Below, piece by piece: positions 45,863 to 53,636 of a stretch of 64,000 bases of DNA. The translations under genes and the position numbers were made by a program. The notes under the pieces are model-generated. The model was not told the origin of the DNA and made no database searches. It saw only the letters and a list, made by a program, of their open reading frames with translations. The stretch comes from an uncultured Eubacterium sp. GTDB lineage: Bacteria > Bacillota > Clostridia > Lachnospirales > CAG-274. The first letter of the stretch is position 1. Each line of letters starts with the position of its first letter. Location: contig URXK01000001.1 of assembly GCA_900551755.1 (NCBI GenBank), positions 186,001 through 250,000 of the forward strand, given 5' to 3'.

Positions 45863-47185
45863 ATGAGAAATTATGCAACTCAGATGGATGCCGCTAAAAA
45901 AGGCATTATTACTAAGGAAATGGAAATTGTAGCTAAGAAGGAATACAAAACTCCTGAAGAAGTTAGAGAGCTTGTAGCTAAGGGTGTTGTATGTATTCCA
46001 GCCAACATTAATCATACAGCATTAGACCCAGAGGGTATTGGTATGGGAATGAGAACTAAGATTAATGTTAATCTTGGTATTTCTGGTGACTGTAAGGATT
46101 ACACAATGGAAATGAACAAGGTTAAGATGGCTATTGAGTATGGTGCAGAGGCTATTATGGACCTTAGTAACTACGGTAAAACTAATACTTTTAGAAAAGA
46201 ACTTGTTGCTATGTCACCAGCTATGATTGGTACTGTACCTATGTACGATGCTATCGGTTATCTTGAAAAGGACTTAATGAAAATTACTGCAAAGGAATTT
46301 TTAGAGGTTGTAGAGGCTCACGCTAAGGAAGGTGTGGACTTTATGACTATTCACGCAGGTATTAACAGACGAGCTGTTGAGGCTTTCAAGAGAGATAAGA
46401 GAAGAATGAACATTGTTTCAAGAGGTGGTTCACTTCTTTTTGCTTGGATGGAAATGACTGGCAACGAAAATCCTTTCTTTGAATATTATGATGATGTTCT
46501 TGAAATTTTAAGAAAGTACGATGTTACTATTTCTCTTGGCGATGCTTTAAGACCTGGTTGTAATGATGATGCTACAGATGCTGGTCAGATTTCAGAACTT
46601 ATTGAACTTGGTTACCTTACTGAAAGAGCTTGGGAAAAAGATGTTCAGGTTATGGTTGAAGGTCCTGGCCATATGGCTATTGATGAAATTGCTGCTAATA
46701 TGAAGTTACAAAAGAGATTATGTCACAATGCTCCTTTCTATGTTTTAGGACCTATTGTAACAGATATTTTCCCTGGTTATGACCATATTACTTCTGCTAT
46801 TGGTGGTGCTATTGCTGCATCTAATGGTGCTGACTTCCTTTGCTATGTTACACCTGCTGAGCATTTAAGACTTCCTGATGAAAAGGATGTTAAGGAAGGT
46901 ATTATTGCTAGTAAGATTGCTGCTCACGCTGCTGATATTGCAAACAAAATTCCTCACGCAAGAGATTTAGATAATGCTATGTCTGATGCTAGACACGCTC
47001 TTGATTGGGAAAAGATGTTTGAAGTTGCTGTTGATGGTAAGAAGGCTAGAGAATATTATGAAAGTGTTCCACCAGCTGAAAGACATACTTGCTCAATGTG
47101 TGGTAAGATGTGTGCTGTTAGAACTACTAATATGATTTTAGATGGCAAAAAGGTTGAATTCTGTAAAGAAGACGGTACTTGCTAA
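45863..47185 (+). CDS. thiC: Phosphomethylpyrimidine synthase
   Basis: A 440-residue radical SAM enzyme that converts aminoimidazole ribotide to the HMP phosphate of thiamin. The core shows [40 protein letters not shown] and [15 protein letters not shown]. The C-terminal cluster cysteines lie in [13 protein letters not shown], spaced C-x2-C-x3-C, one residue shorter than the C-x2-C-x4-C I remember from E. coli. It lacks the long N-terminal extension of proteobacterial ThiC. GGAGG precedes the ATG. It stands alone behind a TPP riboswitch. Confidence 0.97.
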   Translation: MRNYATQMDAAKKGIITKEMEIVAKKEYKTPEEVRELVAKGVVCIPANINHTALDPEGIGMGMRTKINVNLGISGDCKDYTMEMNKVKMAIEYGAEAIMDLSNYGKTNTFRKELVAMSPAMIGTVPMYDAIGYLEKDLMKITAKEFLEVVEAHAKEGVDFMTIHAGINRRAVEAFKRDKRRMNIVSRGGSLLFAWMEMTGNENPFFEYYDDVLEILRKYDVTISLGDALRPGCNDDATDAGQISELIELGYLTERAWEKDVQVMVEGPGHMAIDEIAANMKLQKRLCHNAPFYVLGPIVTDIFPGYDHITSAIGGAIAASNGADFLCYVTPAEHLRLPDEKDVKEGIIASKIAAHAADIANKIPHARDLDNAMSDARHALDWEKMFEVAVDGKKAREYYESVPPAERHTCSMCGKMCAVRTTNMILDGKKVEFCKEDGTC

Positions 47186-47200
47186 TACATACATTATTTT

Positions 47201-47232
47201 AAAGGATACCCTTAATTTGGGTATCCTTTTTG
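47201..47232 (+). terminator. Terminator after thiC
   Basis: Arms AAAGGATACCC and GGGTATCCTTT, then TTG. Confidence 0.88.
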
Positions 47233-47314
47233 ATTTATAAAAAAATTAACATTTGTGAAAATGTTTCGTGTTTTATTTAAAGCATTTTTTAATAAGTAAG
47301 CCTATATATGTACC

Positions 47315-47343
47315 TTGATTTAATATTTAAAATGTTGTATAAT
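47315..47343 (+). promoter_or_regulatory. Promoter of the PHP phosphatase unit
   Basis: TTGATT (47315-47320), a 17-base spacer and TATAAT (47338-47343). Confidence 0.75.
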
Positions 47344-47407
47344 ATGAAATAACTCTGTTAATGAGTATGTAAGTTATTACAAAGGGATAAAAATATGGAG
47401 TGATTTT

Positions 47408-48109
47408 ATGATAGATATACATTCTCATGTACTGCCAGGAATAGATGATGGTAGCAAAAGTGTGGATATGTCTTTGGCAATGCTTAAAGAAAGCTACAAA
47501 CAGGGTGTAGATACTGTTGTGGCAACACCACATTTTTATATTAAGGAAAATACCATAGATAGTTTTTTAGAAAAAAGGACAGATGCTTATAACAAACTTA
47601 TGGATTTTGTTAAAGGTGAAGAAAATATTCCTGATATATATTTAGGTGCAGAAGTCTATTTTTTTAATGGTATAAGTAAAATGGAAAACATAGAAAAGCT
47701 TGCTATTAATAATAGTAGATATTTACTCTTAGAGATGCCATTTAATCAATGGAATAGTAGAGTTTTTCAAGAGGTAGAGGATTTAATTTATAATTGCAAA
47801 TTAATTCCTATTATAGCTCATTTAGAAAGATTTGTTGGTTTTCAAAAGGGAACAGATAATATTGAGCATTTGCTTAGTATGAAGGTTATACCTCAAATGA
47901 ATGGTGAAAATTTATTAAGCTTTTTTACTAAGGGCAAGGCTATTAAGTGGATTGAAAGTGGTGTAATTAGATTACTTGGTTCAGATATGCACAATATGGA
48001 AAAAAGACCACCTAATTTAGGCAATGCTTGTAGTGTTATATCTAAAAAATTAGGTAATGAACCTATTGAAAATATGATAGAGTTAAGTAAAGAAATTATT
48101 GGGATTTAA
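47408..48109 (+). CDS. CpsB/CapC-type tyrosine-protein phosphatase (PHP domain)
   Basis: A 233-residue metal-dependent phosphatase. The PHP metal motifs are MIDIHSHVLPGIDDG at the start, TPHFY near residue 40, the IAHLERF segment near 137-143 and LLGSDMHN near 194. Relatives (Wzb-like CpsB, YwqE) dephosphorylate bacterial tyrosine kinases that control capsule export, but no kinase or capsule gene is nearby. GGAG precedes the ATG. It leads into two membrane-protein genes. Confidence 0.93.
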   Translation: MIDIHSHVLPGIDDGSKSVDMSLAMLKESYKQGVDTVVATPHFYIKENTIDSFLEKRTDAYNKLMDFVKGEENIPDIYLGAEVYFFNGISKMENIEKLAINNSRYLLLEMPFNQWNSRVFQEVEDLIYNCKLIPIIAHLERFVGFQKGTDNIEHLLSMKVIPQMNGENLLSFFTKGKAIKWIESGVIRLLGSDMHNMEKRPPNLGNACSVISKKLGNEPIENMIELSKEIIGI

Positions 48110-48124
48110 GAGAGGAGAATTATT

Positions 48125-48853
48125 ATTAAAGGCAATGTTAAAAAGTCACATAAGGCTTTAAAGGTTATTTTGGTTGTTTTATGTATATTGATTATAGGTG
48201 CAGCTGCTTTACTAGTTTGGCAAAGAGAAAATATTACAGCTGTTGTAGATGCTACTAAATATAGTGATGAAGATATTCAACAACAAATTTCAGACTCAAA
48301 GAAAACTGTTGAATCTGAACTTGAACAGTATGATGTTAAGGGTTTAAGAGATTTTACTTTTGAGGAAGAAGAGGCTATTAGAAAAGGTCAAATGACAGTT
48401 GATGAGGCAGTTAGCAAGATTTTAAGCGAAAGTAATGTTGAAGCTAGTGATAATCAAAATAATGGTTCATCTACTAGTGATAAAAATAATGGTAGTACAG
48501 GAACTCAAAGTAAAAACTCTGATAGTTCAGCTATTATAAGTGATTATGCTGTTAAACTTTATACATTAAAGGCTACATATCTTGGTGAAATTGGTAATTT
48601 GATTGACCAGGCTAAGACAGACCTTAAAAATGGTTCTGGTGCTAAGGAATTAATGTCTAATTATTTAAGCAAGGCAGCATCTCTTGAAAGTGAGGCTGAT
48701 AGCAAGGTTGATGCTTTATTAAGTGAGTTAAAGGGAAAACTTGAGTCTATAGGTGCAGATACTTCTGTTGTTGACACAATGAAAAGCTCTTATGAAAGTG
48801 AAAAGACTTTAAAGAAGTCATATTACATTAGCCTTTATAATAAGAAAAAATAA
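48125..48853 (+). CDS. Membrane-anchored coiled-coil protein of unknown function, apparent ATT start
   Basis: I do not recognise this 242-residue protein. It has a basic N-terminus (IKGNVKKSHKALK in the frame), one membrane segment at about residues 14-34, and an extracytoplasmic part with a Ser/Asn-rich low-complexity stretch (about 112-140) followed by a helical, Lys/Ser-rich region. No ATG, GTG or TTG lies upstream of the membrane segment in frame. GAGAGGAG at 48110-48117 fits an ATT at 48125 (seven-base gap). A TTG at 48170 would cut into the membrane segment. It ends two bases before the VanZ gene. Confidence 0.75.
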   Translation: MKGNVKKSHKALKVILVVLCILIIGAAALLVWQRENITAVVDATKYSDEDIQQQISDSKKTVESELEQYDVKGLRDFTFEEEEAIRKGQMTVDEAVSKILSESNVEASDNQNNGSSTSDKNNGSTGTQSKNSDSSAIISDYAVKLYTLKATYLGEIGNLIDQAKTDLKNGSGAKELMSNYLSKAASLESEADSKVDALLSELKGKLESIGADTSVVDTMKSSYESEKTLKKSYYISLYNKKK

Positions 48854-48855
48854 AT

Positions 48856-49350
48856 ATGAAAAAAGCTAAAGTTATTTTTATAATTCTAACCATTGCTTGT
48901 TTATCTTTTATATGGATAAATTCTTCACTTGATGGCGTTGAGTCATCAGGTGTAAGTGGTGGTGTAATGGGAGCAATAAATAAATTTATAATGAGCCTTG
49001 GTTTCAAAAAAGAATTTAGTGAGCATTTAATAAGAAAAACTGCTCATTTTACTGAATATGCTGGCTTGTCATTTTTACTTACAACAGATTTTAAACTTTT
49101 TTACTATGATGTTAAATATTATTGGAATAAAGTATTATTTTCTGGCCTTTTGGTTGCTGTAATTGATGAAACTATTCAGCTATTTCCAAAGGGTAGGTCT
49201 AGTTCTGTTGTTGATGTTTGGATTGATTTTGCTGGTGTGTTTTCAGCTTTTGTTGTTACATTAATTCTTTATAAATTTTTAGAGAAGAAGAATATTGTCA
49301 AATTTAAGACTAGAGCTGTCGATAAAGTCGATAGCCGAAAGGGTGTGTAA
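48856..49350 (+). CDS. VanZ family membrane protein
   Basis: A 164-residue protein with about four hydrophobic segments. The VanZ pattern is plain: RKTAHFTEYAGLSFLL near residues 61-76, DETIQLFPKGRSSSVVDVWIDFAG near 106-129. The family is named for a teicoplanin-resistance gene, but most members have no known role. It lies two bases after the unknown gene and its end overlaps the following terminator. Confidence 0.93.
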   Translation: MKKAKVIFIILTIACLSFIWINSSLDGVESSGVSGGVMGAINKFIMSLGFKKEFSEHLIRKTAHFTEYAGLSFLLTTDFKLFYYDVKYYWNKVLFSGLLVAVIDETIQLFPKGRSSSVVDVWIDFAGVFSAFVVTLILYKFLEKKNIVKFKTRAVDKVDSRKGV

Positions 49351-49365
49351 GCACCCTTATTTTTT
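49339..49365 (+). terminator. Terminator at the end of the VanZ gene
   Basis: Arms AAGGGTG and CACCCTT, then ATTTTTTG; the left arm overlaps the last codons. Confidence 0.8.
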
Positions 49366-49386
49366 GTTTTAAAATAGATTTAACTG

Positions 49387-49415
49387 TTGATTTTATGATA
49401 TTATTGTGTTATAAT
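49387..49415 (+). promoter_or_regulatory. Promoter of the queuosine precursor operon
   Basis: TTGATT (49387-49392), a 17-base spacer and TATAAT (49410-49415). Confidence 0.8.
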
Positions 49416-49432
49416 TTTTAGGATAATTGAAT

Positions 49433-49475
49433 AGGACAGTTCGAAACCCTCCTGTCCTAAAACAAAACTAGGTCT
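49433..49475 (+). ncRNA. preQ1-I riboswitch
   Basis: The compact aptamer has stem AGGACAG (49433-49439) with CTGTCCT (49452-49458), a 12-base loop TTCGAAACCCTC and the A-rich tail AAAACAAAACTAGG that folds back as the pseudoknot. Position before queD and a following terminator support it. preQ1 binding should stop transcription of its own pathway. Confidence 0.92.
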
Positions 49476-49484
49476 TTATTTATA

Positions 49485-49507
49485 AGGGCGTAGTGCGTCC
49501 TTTTTTT
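49485..49507 (+). terminator. Expression-platform terminator of the preQ1 riboswitch
   Basis: Arms AGGGCG and CGTCCT (one G-T pair) with a five-base loop, then seven Ts. Confidence 0.85.
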
Positions 49508-49568
49508 GTGTTTAACAAAGTGACTAGTTTTAATGAGGAAGGTTATTTGATTTATTTTGAGGTGTATT

Positions 49569-49991
49569 ATGTATAGTTTAAAAACAGAGCATAGCTTTGA
49601 TTCAGCACACTTTTTAAGTGGTTATAATGGCAAATGTAGCAATATTCACGGTCATAGATGGAGAGTGATTGTGGAAGTTTGTGGAGAAAAAGTAGATACA
49701 GAAGGTCAGACAAGAGGTATGATTGTAGACTTTGGCACATTAAAAGAACAGCTTAAGGCAGAGGTTGATGCTTTAGACCACGCATTAATTATTGAAAAAA
49801 ATACATTAAAAGCAAAAACAATGGAAGCCTTAAATGAAGAAGGCTTTAAAATAATTGAAATGGATTTTAGACCAACAGCTGAAAATTTTTCTAAATATTT
49901 TTATGACAAGTTTAAGGAAAAAGGTTATAGTGTAAAAGAGGCTGTTGTTTATGAAACACCTAACAATTGTGCTACTTATTATGAGGTGTAA
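49569..49991 (+). CDS. queD: 6-carboxytetrahydropterin synthase QueD
   Basis: A 140-residue zinc enzyme making 6-carboxy-tetrahydropterin from dihydroneopterin triphosphate. The zinc histidines lie in FDSAHFL (near residue 14) and IHGHRW (near 29-34), with the catalytic Cys in GKCSNIHGH. The ATG at 49569 follows GAGGTG. First gene behind the preQ1 riboswitch. Confidence 0.96.
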   Translation: MYSLKTEHSFDSAHFLSGYNGKCSNIHGHRWRVIVEVCGEKVDTEGQTRGMIVDFGTLKEQLKAEVDALDHALIIEKNTLKAKTMEALNEEGFKIIEMDFRPTAENFSKYFYDKFKEKGYSVKEAVVYETPNNCATYYEV

Positions 49992-49994
49992 TTT

Positions 49995-50654
49995 ATGTTT
50001 GTTGTTGAAAAGTTTGTTAGTATAAATGGTGAAAGCAGGAGAGCTGGTCAGTTAGCTGTATTTGTAAGATTTAGAGGCTGTAACCTTGACTGTAGTTATT
50101 GTGATACTAAGTGGGCAAATGTCAATACCTGTCCAGCTGATGAAATGACACCAGATGAGATTTATAACTACATAAAGTCAACAGGAGTTACAAATGTTAC
50201 TCTTACTGGTGGCGAGCCTTTGTTACAAAAGGATATGGATAAGCTCTTAAAAATATTGGCACAAGATAAAGAACTTTATATTGAAATAGAAACTAACGGA
50301 AGTGTTGATGTAAGTTGGGTAAAGGCTATTCCAAATTGTCCAAGCCTTACAATGGATTTTAAGTCACCATCTAGTGGTATGTGTGATAAAATGCTAATGG
50401 ATAATTATGATTACATTGACAGTAAAGATACTATTAAATTTGTTTGTGGCTCTCAAGATGACCTTAATAAGGCTAAAGAAATTATAGATAAATATAATTT
50501 AACTAAAAAATGTGCTGTATATATTAGTCCTATTTTTGGTGCTATTAAACTTGAGGCTATTGTTGAATTTATGATAAAAAACAATATGAATGGTGTAAAT
50601 ATGCAGTTACAGATGCACAAATATATTTGGGACCCTAACAAGAAAGGAGTGTAA
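49995..50654 (+). CDS. queE: 7-carboxy-7-deazaguanine synthase QueE
   Basis: A 219-residue radical SAM enzyme that contracts the pterin ring to 7-carboxy-7-deazaguanine. The 4Fe-4S motif is [15 protein letters not shown] (C-x3-C-x2-C) near residues 29-43; LTGGEPLLQ near 73-81 binds SAM. Three bases separate it from queD and two from folE. Confidence 0.96.
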   Translation: MFVVEKFVSINGESRRAGQLAVFVRFRGCNLDCSYCDTKWANVNTCPADEMTPDEIYNYIKSTGVTNVTLTGGEPLLQKDMDKLLKILAQDKELYIEIETNGSVDVSWVKAIPNCPSLTMDFKSPSSGMCDKMLMDNYDYIDSKDTIKFVCGSQDDLNKAKEIIDKYNLTKKCAVYISPIFGAIKLEAIVEFMIKNNMNGVNMQLQMHKYIWDPNKKGV

Positions 50655-50656
50655 TT

Positions 50657-51229
50657 ATGGCTATTGATACTAAGGCTATAGAAGAACATATAAGAGGTAT
50701 ATTAATTGCTTTGGGTGATAATCCTGACAGAGAGGGATTAAAGGAAACGCCAGAGAGAGTTGCAAAAATGTACGAAGAAGTTTTTGAAGGTATGAATTAT
50801 ACTAACAAAGAAATTGCTGAAATGTTTGACAAAACATTTAGTGAGGATTTTCGTTCAAGTTCAAATGATGTTGTTATAGTTAAGGATATTGAAGTATTTA
50901 GTTATTGTGAGCATCATATGGCTTTAATGTATGATATGAAGGTTTCAGTTGCTTACATTCCTAAGGGTAAGGTTGTTGGCTTAAGCAAAATTGCTAGAAT
51001 ATGTGATATGGCTGCTAAGAGATTGCAGTTACAGGAAAGATTGGGCAATGATATTGCTGAAATTATTTCTATAGTAACTGGCTCTGATGATGTTGCTGTT
51101 ATGATTGAAGGTTGTCATAGTTGTATGACAGCAAGAGGAATTAAGAAAAACGCATCAAAAACATATACTGAAACATTAAGAGGTAGATTTGAAAATGATG
51201 CTATGTTACAAATGAGAATAAGGAGGTAA
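50657..51229 (+). CDS. folE: GTP cyclohydrolase I
   Basis: A 190-residue enzyme that opens GTP to dihydroneopterin triphosphate, the entry point for preQ0 and folate. Zinc and catalytic residues are seen in [12 protein letters not shown] near residues 78-89 and [10 protein letters not shown] near 154-163. It sits inside the que operon, so here it most likely feeds queuosine synthesis. AAAGGAG precedes the ATG. Confidence 0.97.
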   Translation: MAIDTKAIEEHIRGILIALGDNPDREGLKETPERVAKMYEEVFEGMNYTNKEIAEMFDKTFSEDFRSSSNDVVIVKDIEVFSYCEHHMALMYDMKVSVAYIPKGKVVGLSKIARICDMAAKRLQLQERLGNDIAEIISIVTGSDDVAVMIEGCHSCMTARGIKKNASKTYTETLRGRFENDAMLQMRIRR

Positions 51230-51234
51230 TTGTT

Positions 51235-51915
51235 GTGAAAGTTCTTGTTTTATCAAGTGGTGGTGTTGATTCTTCAACTTGTCTTGGCTTAGCTGTTAAT
51301 AAATATGGAAGTGAAAATGTAGTAGCTCTTTCTATATATTATGGTCAAAAACACGATAAGGAAATTCAAGCATCTGATGCTTTAGCAAAGTATTATAATG
51401 TAGAACATATTAAACTTGATTTAAGCAAAATGTTTGAATATAGTGATTGTTCATTGCTTTCTCATTCTCATCAAGAAATACCAAAGGAAAGCTATGCTGA
51501 ACAGATTAAGAAAACTGATGGCAGTCCTGTAACTACTTATGTACCTTTTAGAAATGGCTTATTTATTTCAAGTGCTGCTAGTATTGCTCTTTCAAAGGGT
51601 TGCAGTAAAATATATTATGGTGCTCACGCTGATGATAGTGCTGGCAATGCTTATCCAGACTGTAGCAAGGCATTTAATGATGCTATGAATATGGCAATAT
51701 ATGAAGGTAGTGGCAAACAGCTTACAGTAGAAGCTCCTTTTGTTGGTATGAATAAGGCTGGAGTTGTTAAGTTAGGTCTTGAACTTGGTGTGCCTTATGA
51801 GCTTACTTGGAGCTGTTATGAAGGTGGAGATAAGCCTTGTGGCAAGTGTGGTACTTGCATTGATAGAGAGAAAGCCTTTGAACTTAATGGAGTTAAGGAC
51901 CCTATTTATAAATAG
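51235..51915 (+). CDS. queC: 7-cyano-7-deazaguanine (preQ0) synthase QueC
   Basis: A 226-residue ATP-dependent enzyme that makes the nitrile preQ0. The PP-loop SSGGVDSSTCLGLA is near residues 7-20, and the zinc cysteines are SCYEGGDKPCGKCGTC near 197-212. The start is GTG at 51235 after AGGAGG. Confidence 0.97.
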   Translation: MKVLVLSSGGVDSSTCLGLAVNKYGSENVVALSIYYGQKHDKEIQASDALAKYYNVEHIKLDLSKMFEYSDCSLLSHSHQEIPKESYAEQIKKTDGSPVTTYVPFRNGLFISSAASIALSKGCSKIYYGAHADDSAGNAYPDCSKAFNDAMNMAIYEGSGKQLTVEAPFVGMNKAGVVKLGLELGVPYELTWSCYEGGDKPCGKCGTCIDREKAFELNGVKDPIYK

Positions 51916-51928
51916 GTAAGGTGATATA

Positions 51929-52096
51929 GTGAGAATAATAGGAATTATTGGAGTAATTATTTTTGCAGCTGTTTTTTTATCATCTATTAAAGAGGTTTGG
52001 AAAAGAGATAAAGTTTCAGCTGTTGTAATGATTATAATTTTTTGTGTTATTATTGGGTTGGCATACTTAGGTATTACAGGCTTGTTGTCAGCTTAA
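51929..52096 (+). CDS. 55-residue two-helix membrane protein inside the que operon
   Basis: A short gene starting GTG at 51929 after AAGGTGA, stop at 52094-52096. The product begins MRIIGIIGVIIFAAVFLSS, has a charged turn KEVWKRDK and a second helix AVVMIIIFCVIIGLAYLGI. It fills the 200-base gap between queC and queF. I know no family for it; a small membrane partner of a transporter or a stand-alone peptide are both possible. Confidence rests on an intact frame, ribosome site and clean topology. Confidence 0.65.
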   Translation: MRIIGIIGVIIFAAVFLSSIKEVWKRDKVSAVVMIIIFCVIIGLAYLGITGLLSA

Positions 52097-52119
52097 AATA
52101 TTATTAGTGAGGATTATTT

Positions 52120-52617
52120 ATGAGTGGAAGAAATAAAAACGAACTTGAGGGTGTTACTCTCTTAGGCAATAAGGGTGTTGCTTACAAAAGTGATTATGCA
52201 CCAGAGGTACTTGAAACATTTATAAACAAGCACCCAGACAATGATTATTTTGTTAAGTTTAATTGTCCCGAATTTACAAGTCTTTGTCCTATTACTGGTC
52301 AGCCTGACTTTGCTACAATATATATAAGCTATGTTCCAAATGAAAAAATGGTTGAAAGTAAAAGTCTTAAACTTTACTTATTCAGCTTTAGAAATCACGG
52401 AGATTTTCACGAGGACTGTATGAATATTATAATGAAGGATTTAATCAAGCTTATGGACCCTAAATATATTGAAGTTTGGGGTAAGTTTACACCAAGAGGC
52501 GGTATATCTATTGACCCTTACTGCAATTATGGTATGAAAGGTACTAAGTGGGAAGAGGTTGCTTGGAATAGACTTGCAAACCACGACCTTTATCCAGAAA
52601 AAATTGACAACAGATAA
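52120..52617 (+). CDS. queF: NADPH-dependent preQ0 reductase QueF
   Basis: A 165-residue member of the short, unimodular QueF type that reduces the preQ0 nitrile to preQ1. The catalytic Cys is in [19 protein letters not shown] near residues 49-58. The NADPH/preQ0 segment [20 protein letters not shown] is near 86-105. Its TAA shares one base with the ATG of the next gene. Confidence 0.96.
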   Translation: MSGRNKNELEGVTLLGNKGVAYKSDYAPEVLETFINKHPDNDYFVKFNCPEFTSLCPITGQPDFATIYISYVPNEKMVESKSLKLYLFSFRNHGDFHEDCMNIIMKDLIKLMDPKYIEVWGKFTPRGGISIDPYCNYGMKGTKWEEVAWNRLANHDLYPEKIDNR

Positions 52618-53426
52618 TGAAATATTTGTTTATTGATATTGATGGCACTTTGACTAATAAATATGGCAAAGTGCCATTAAGTGCAGTACAGGCTATAAAT
52701 TGGGCAAGAGAAAAGGGTCATAAGGTATTTCTTGCTACAGGTAGGTCAAAGTGTGAAATATTTGATTATATACTTAAAATTGGATTTGACGGTATTGTTG
52801 GTGCTGCTGGTGGTTATGTTGAGGCTAATGGCAAGGTTATAGAGAGTAATGCTATGTCAAAGGCTGACTCTGACACTATTATAAATATTCTTGAAAATGA
52901 GGGAATAAAATTTTCTATTGAAACTGATAATGGTGTGTTTAATAATGGTGAAACACAGGAATTTTTAAAATCTGTTTTTACAAATTTGGGTAGAGATGTG
53001 GAAACAGATTTATTTTATAATATGATGACAAGGGTTGAAAACTTTGATAGTATGGCAAATGTCAATAAAATACTATACTATGATACCAATATATTAATTG
53101 CTGATATGAGAAATAGGGTTGGTAACAAATTCAACATTATTCCTTACACAATTAAAGAGTTTGGTCACAACAGTGGCGAAATAAATATAAAGGGTGTTAC
53201 TAAAGAAAAGGGCATTATTAAAATGTTAGAATATTTTGGCGGAGAAGTTAAAGATACTATAGCTATTGGTGATGGGGGTAATGATGCTGAAATGTTAAAA
53301 TTTGCTAACATAGGTATAGCAATGGGCAACTCCTCTCAATCACTGTTGAAATATGCAGATTATGTAACTGACACTGTTGATAATGATGGTTTGGCTAGTG
53401 CAATTTATAAGTATTTAGCACAATAA
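52617..53426 (+). CDS. Cof-type HAD-IIB hydrolase
   Basis: A 269-residue phosphatase. HAD motif I is IDIDGTLTN near residues 6-14, motif II is the ATGRS segment near 41-45, and motif IV is AIGDGGNDAEML near 216-227, with the large IIB cap between. It overlaps queF by one base and so belongs to the riboswitch-controlled unit. A role in removing phosphates from a pathway intermediate is possible, but Cof-type enzymes are broad in substrate. Confidence 0.93.
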   Translation: MKYLFIDIDGTLTNKYGKVPLSAVQAINWAREKGHKVFLATGRSKCEIFDYILKIGFDGIVGAAGGYVEANGKVIESNAMSKADSDTIINILENEGIKFSIETDNGVFNNGETQEFLKSVFTNLGRDVETDLFYNMMTRVENFDSMANVNKILYYDTNILIADMRNRVGNKFNIIPYTIKEFGHNSGEINIKGVTKEKGIIKMLEYFGGEVKDTIAIGDGGNDAEMLKFANIGIAMGNSSQSLLKYADYVTDTVDNDGLASAIYKYLAQ

Positions 53427-53574
53427 AATAAAAAATCAATAGTAAAACTGCACAAAGTATATTACAGTAATGTTACAACACAAAATCAGCCAAAATTAAG
53501 GCGTTCAGTAGTCAAGTAGAAATTTTACTAAATTTAACAGTAGTTATTTGTGCAAAAATTGCAAGTAGATTTTG

Positions 53575-53603
53575 TTGACATACTAGATATAGTGGTGTAA
53601 AAT
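53575..53603 (+). promoter_or_regulatory. Promoter of nrdD
   Basis: TTGACA (53575-53580), a 17-base spacer and TAAAAT (53598-53603); the spacer contains the first NrdR-like box. Confidence 0.85.
53580..53595. promoter_or_regulatory. NrdR box 1
   Basis: ATACTAGATATAGTGG resembles the NrdR consensus acaCWAtATaTwGtgt and lies between the -35 and -10 boxes. Confidence 0.72.
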
Positions 53604-53611
53604 AACTCTAG

Positions 53612-53627
53612 CCACTAAATATAGGAG
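53612..53627. promoter_or_regulatory. NrdR box 2
   Basis: CCACTAAATATAGGAG, 32 bases (three helical turns) after box 1, which is the usual spacing. It overlaps the AGGAGG ribosome site. Confidence 0.65.
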
Positions 53628-53636
53628 GTGTTTTAA

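Noticed and set aside
45863-47185. Defective ThiC because of the shorter cysteine spacing
   Set aside because: All three cysteines are present, the rest of the enzyme is complete and the riboswitch is intact, so it is treated as a normal clostridial form.
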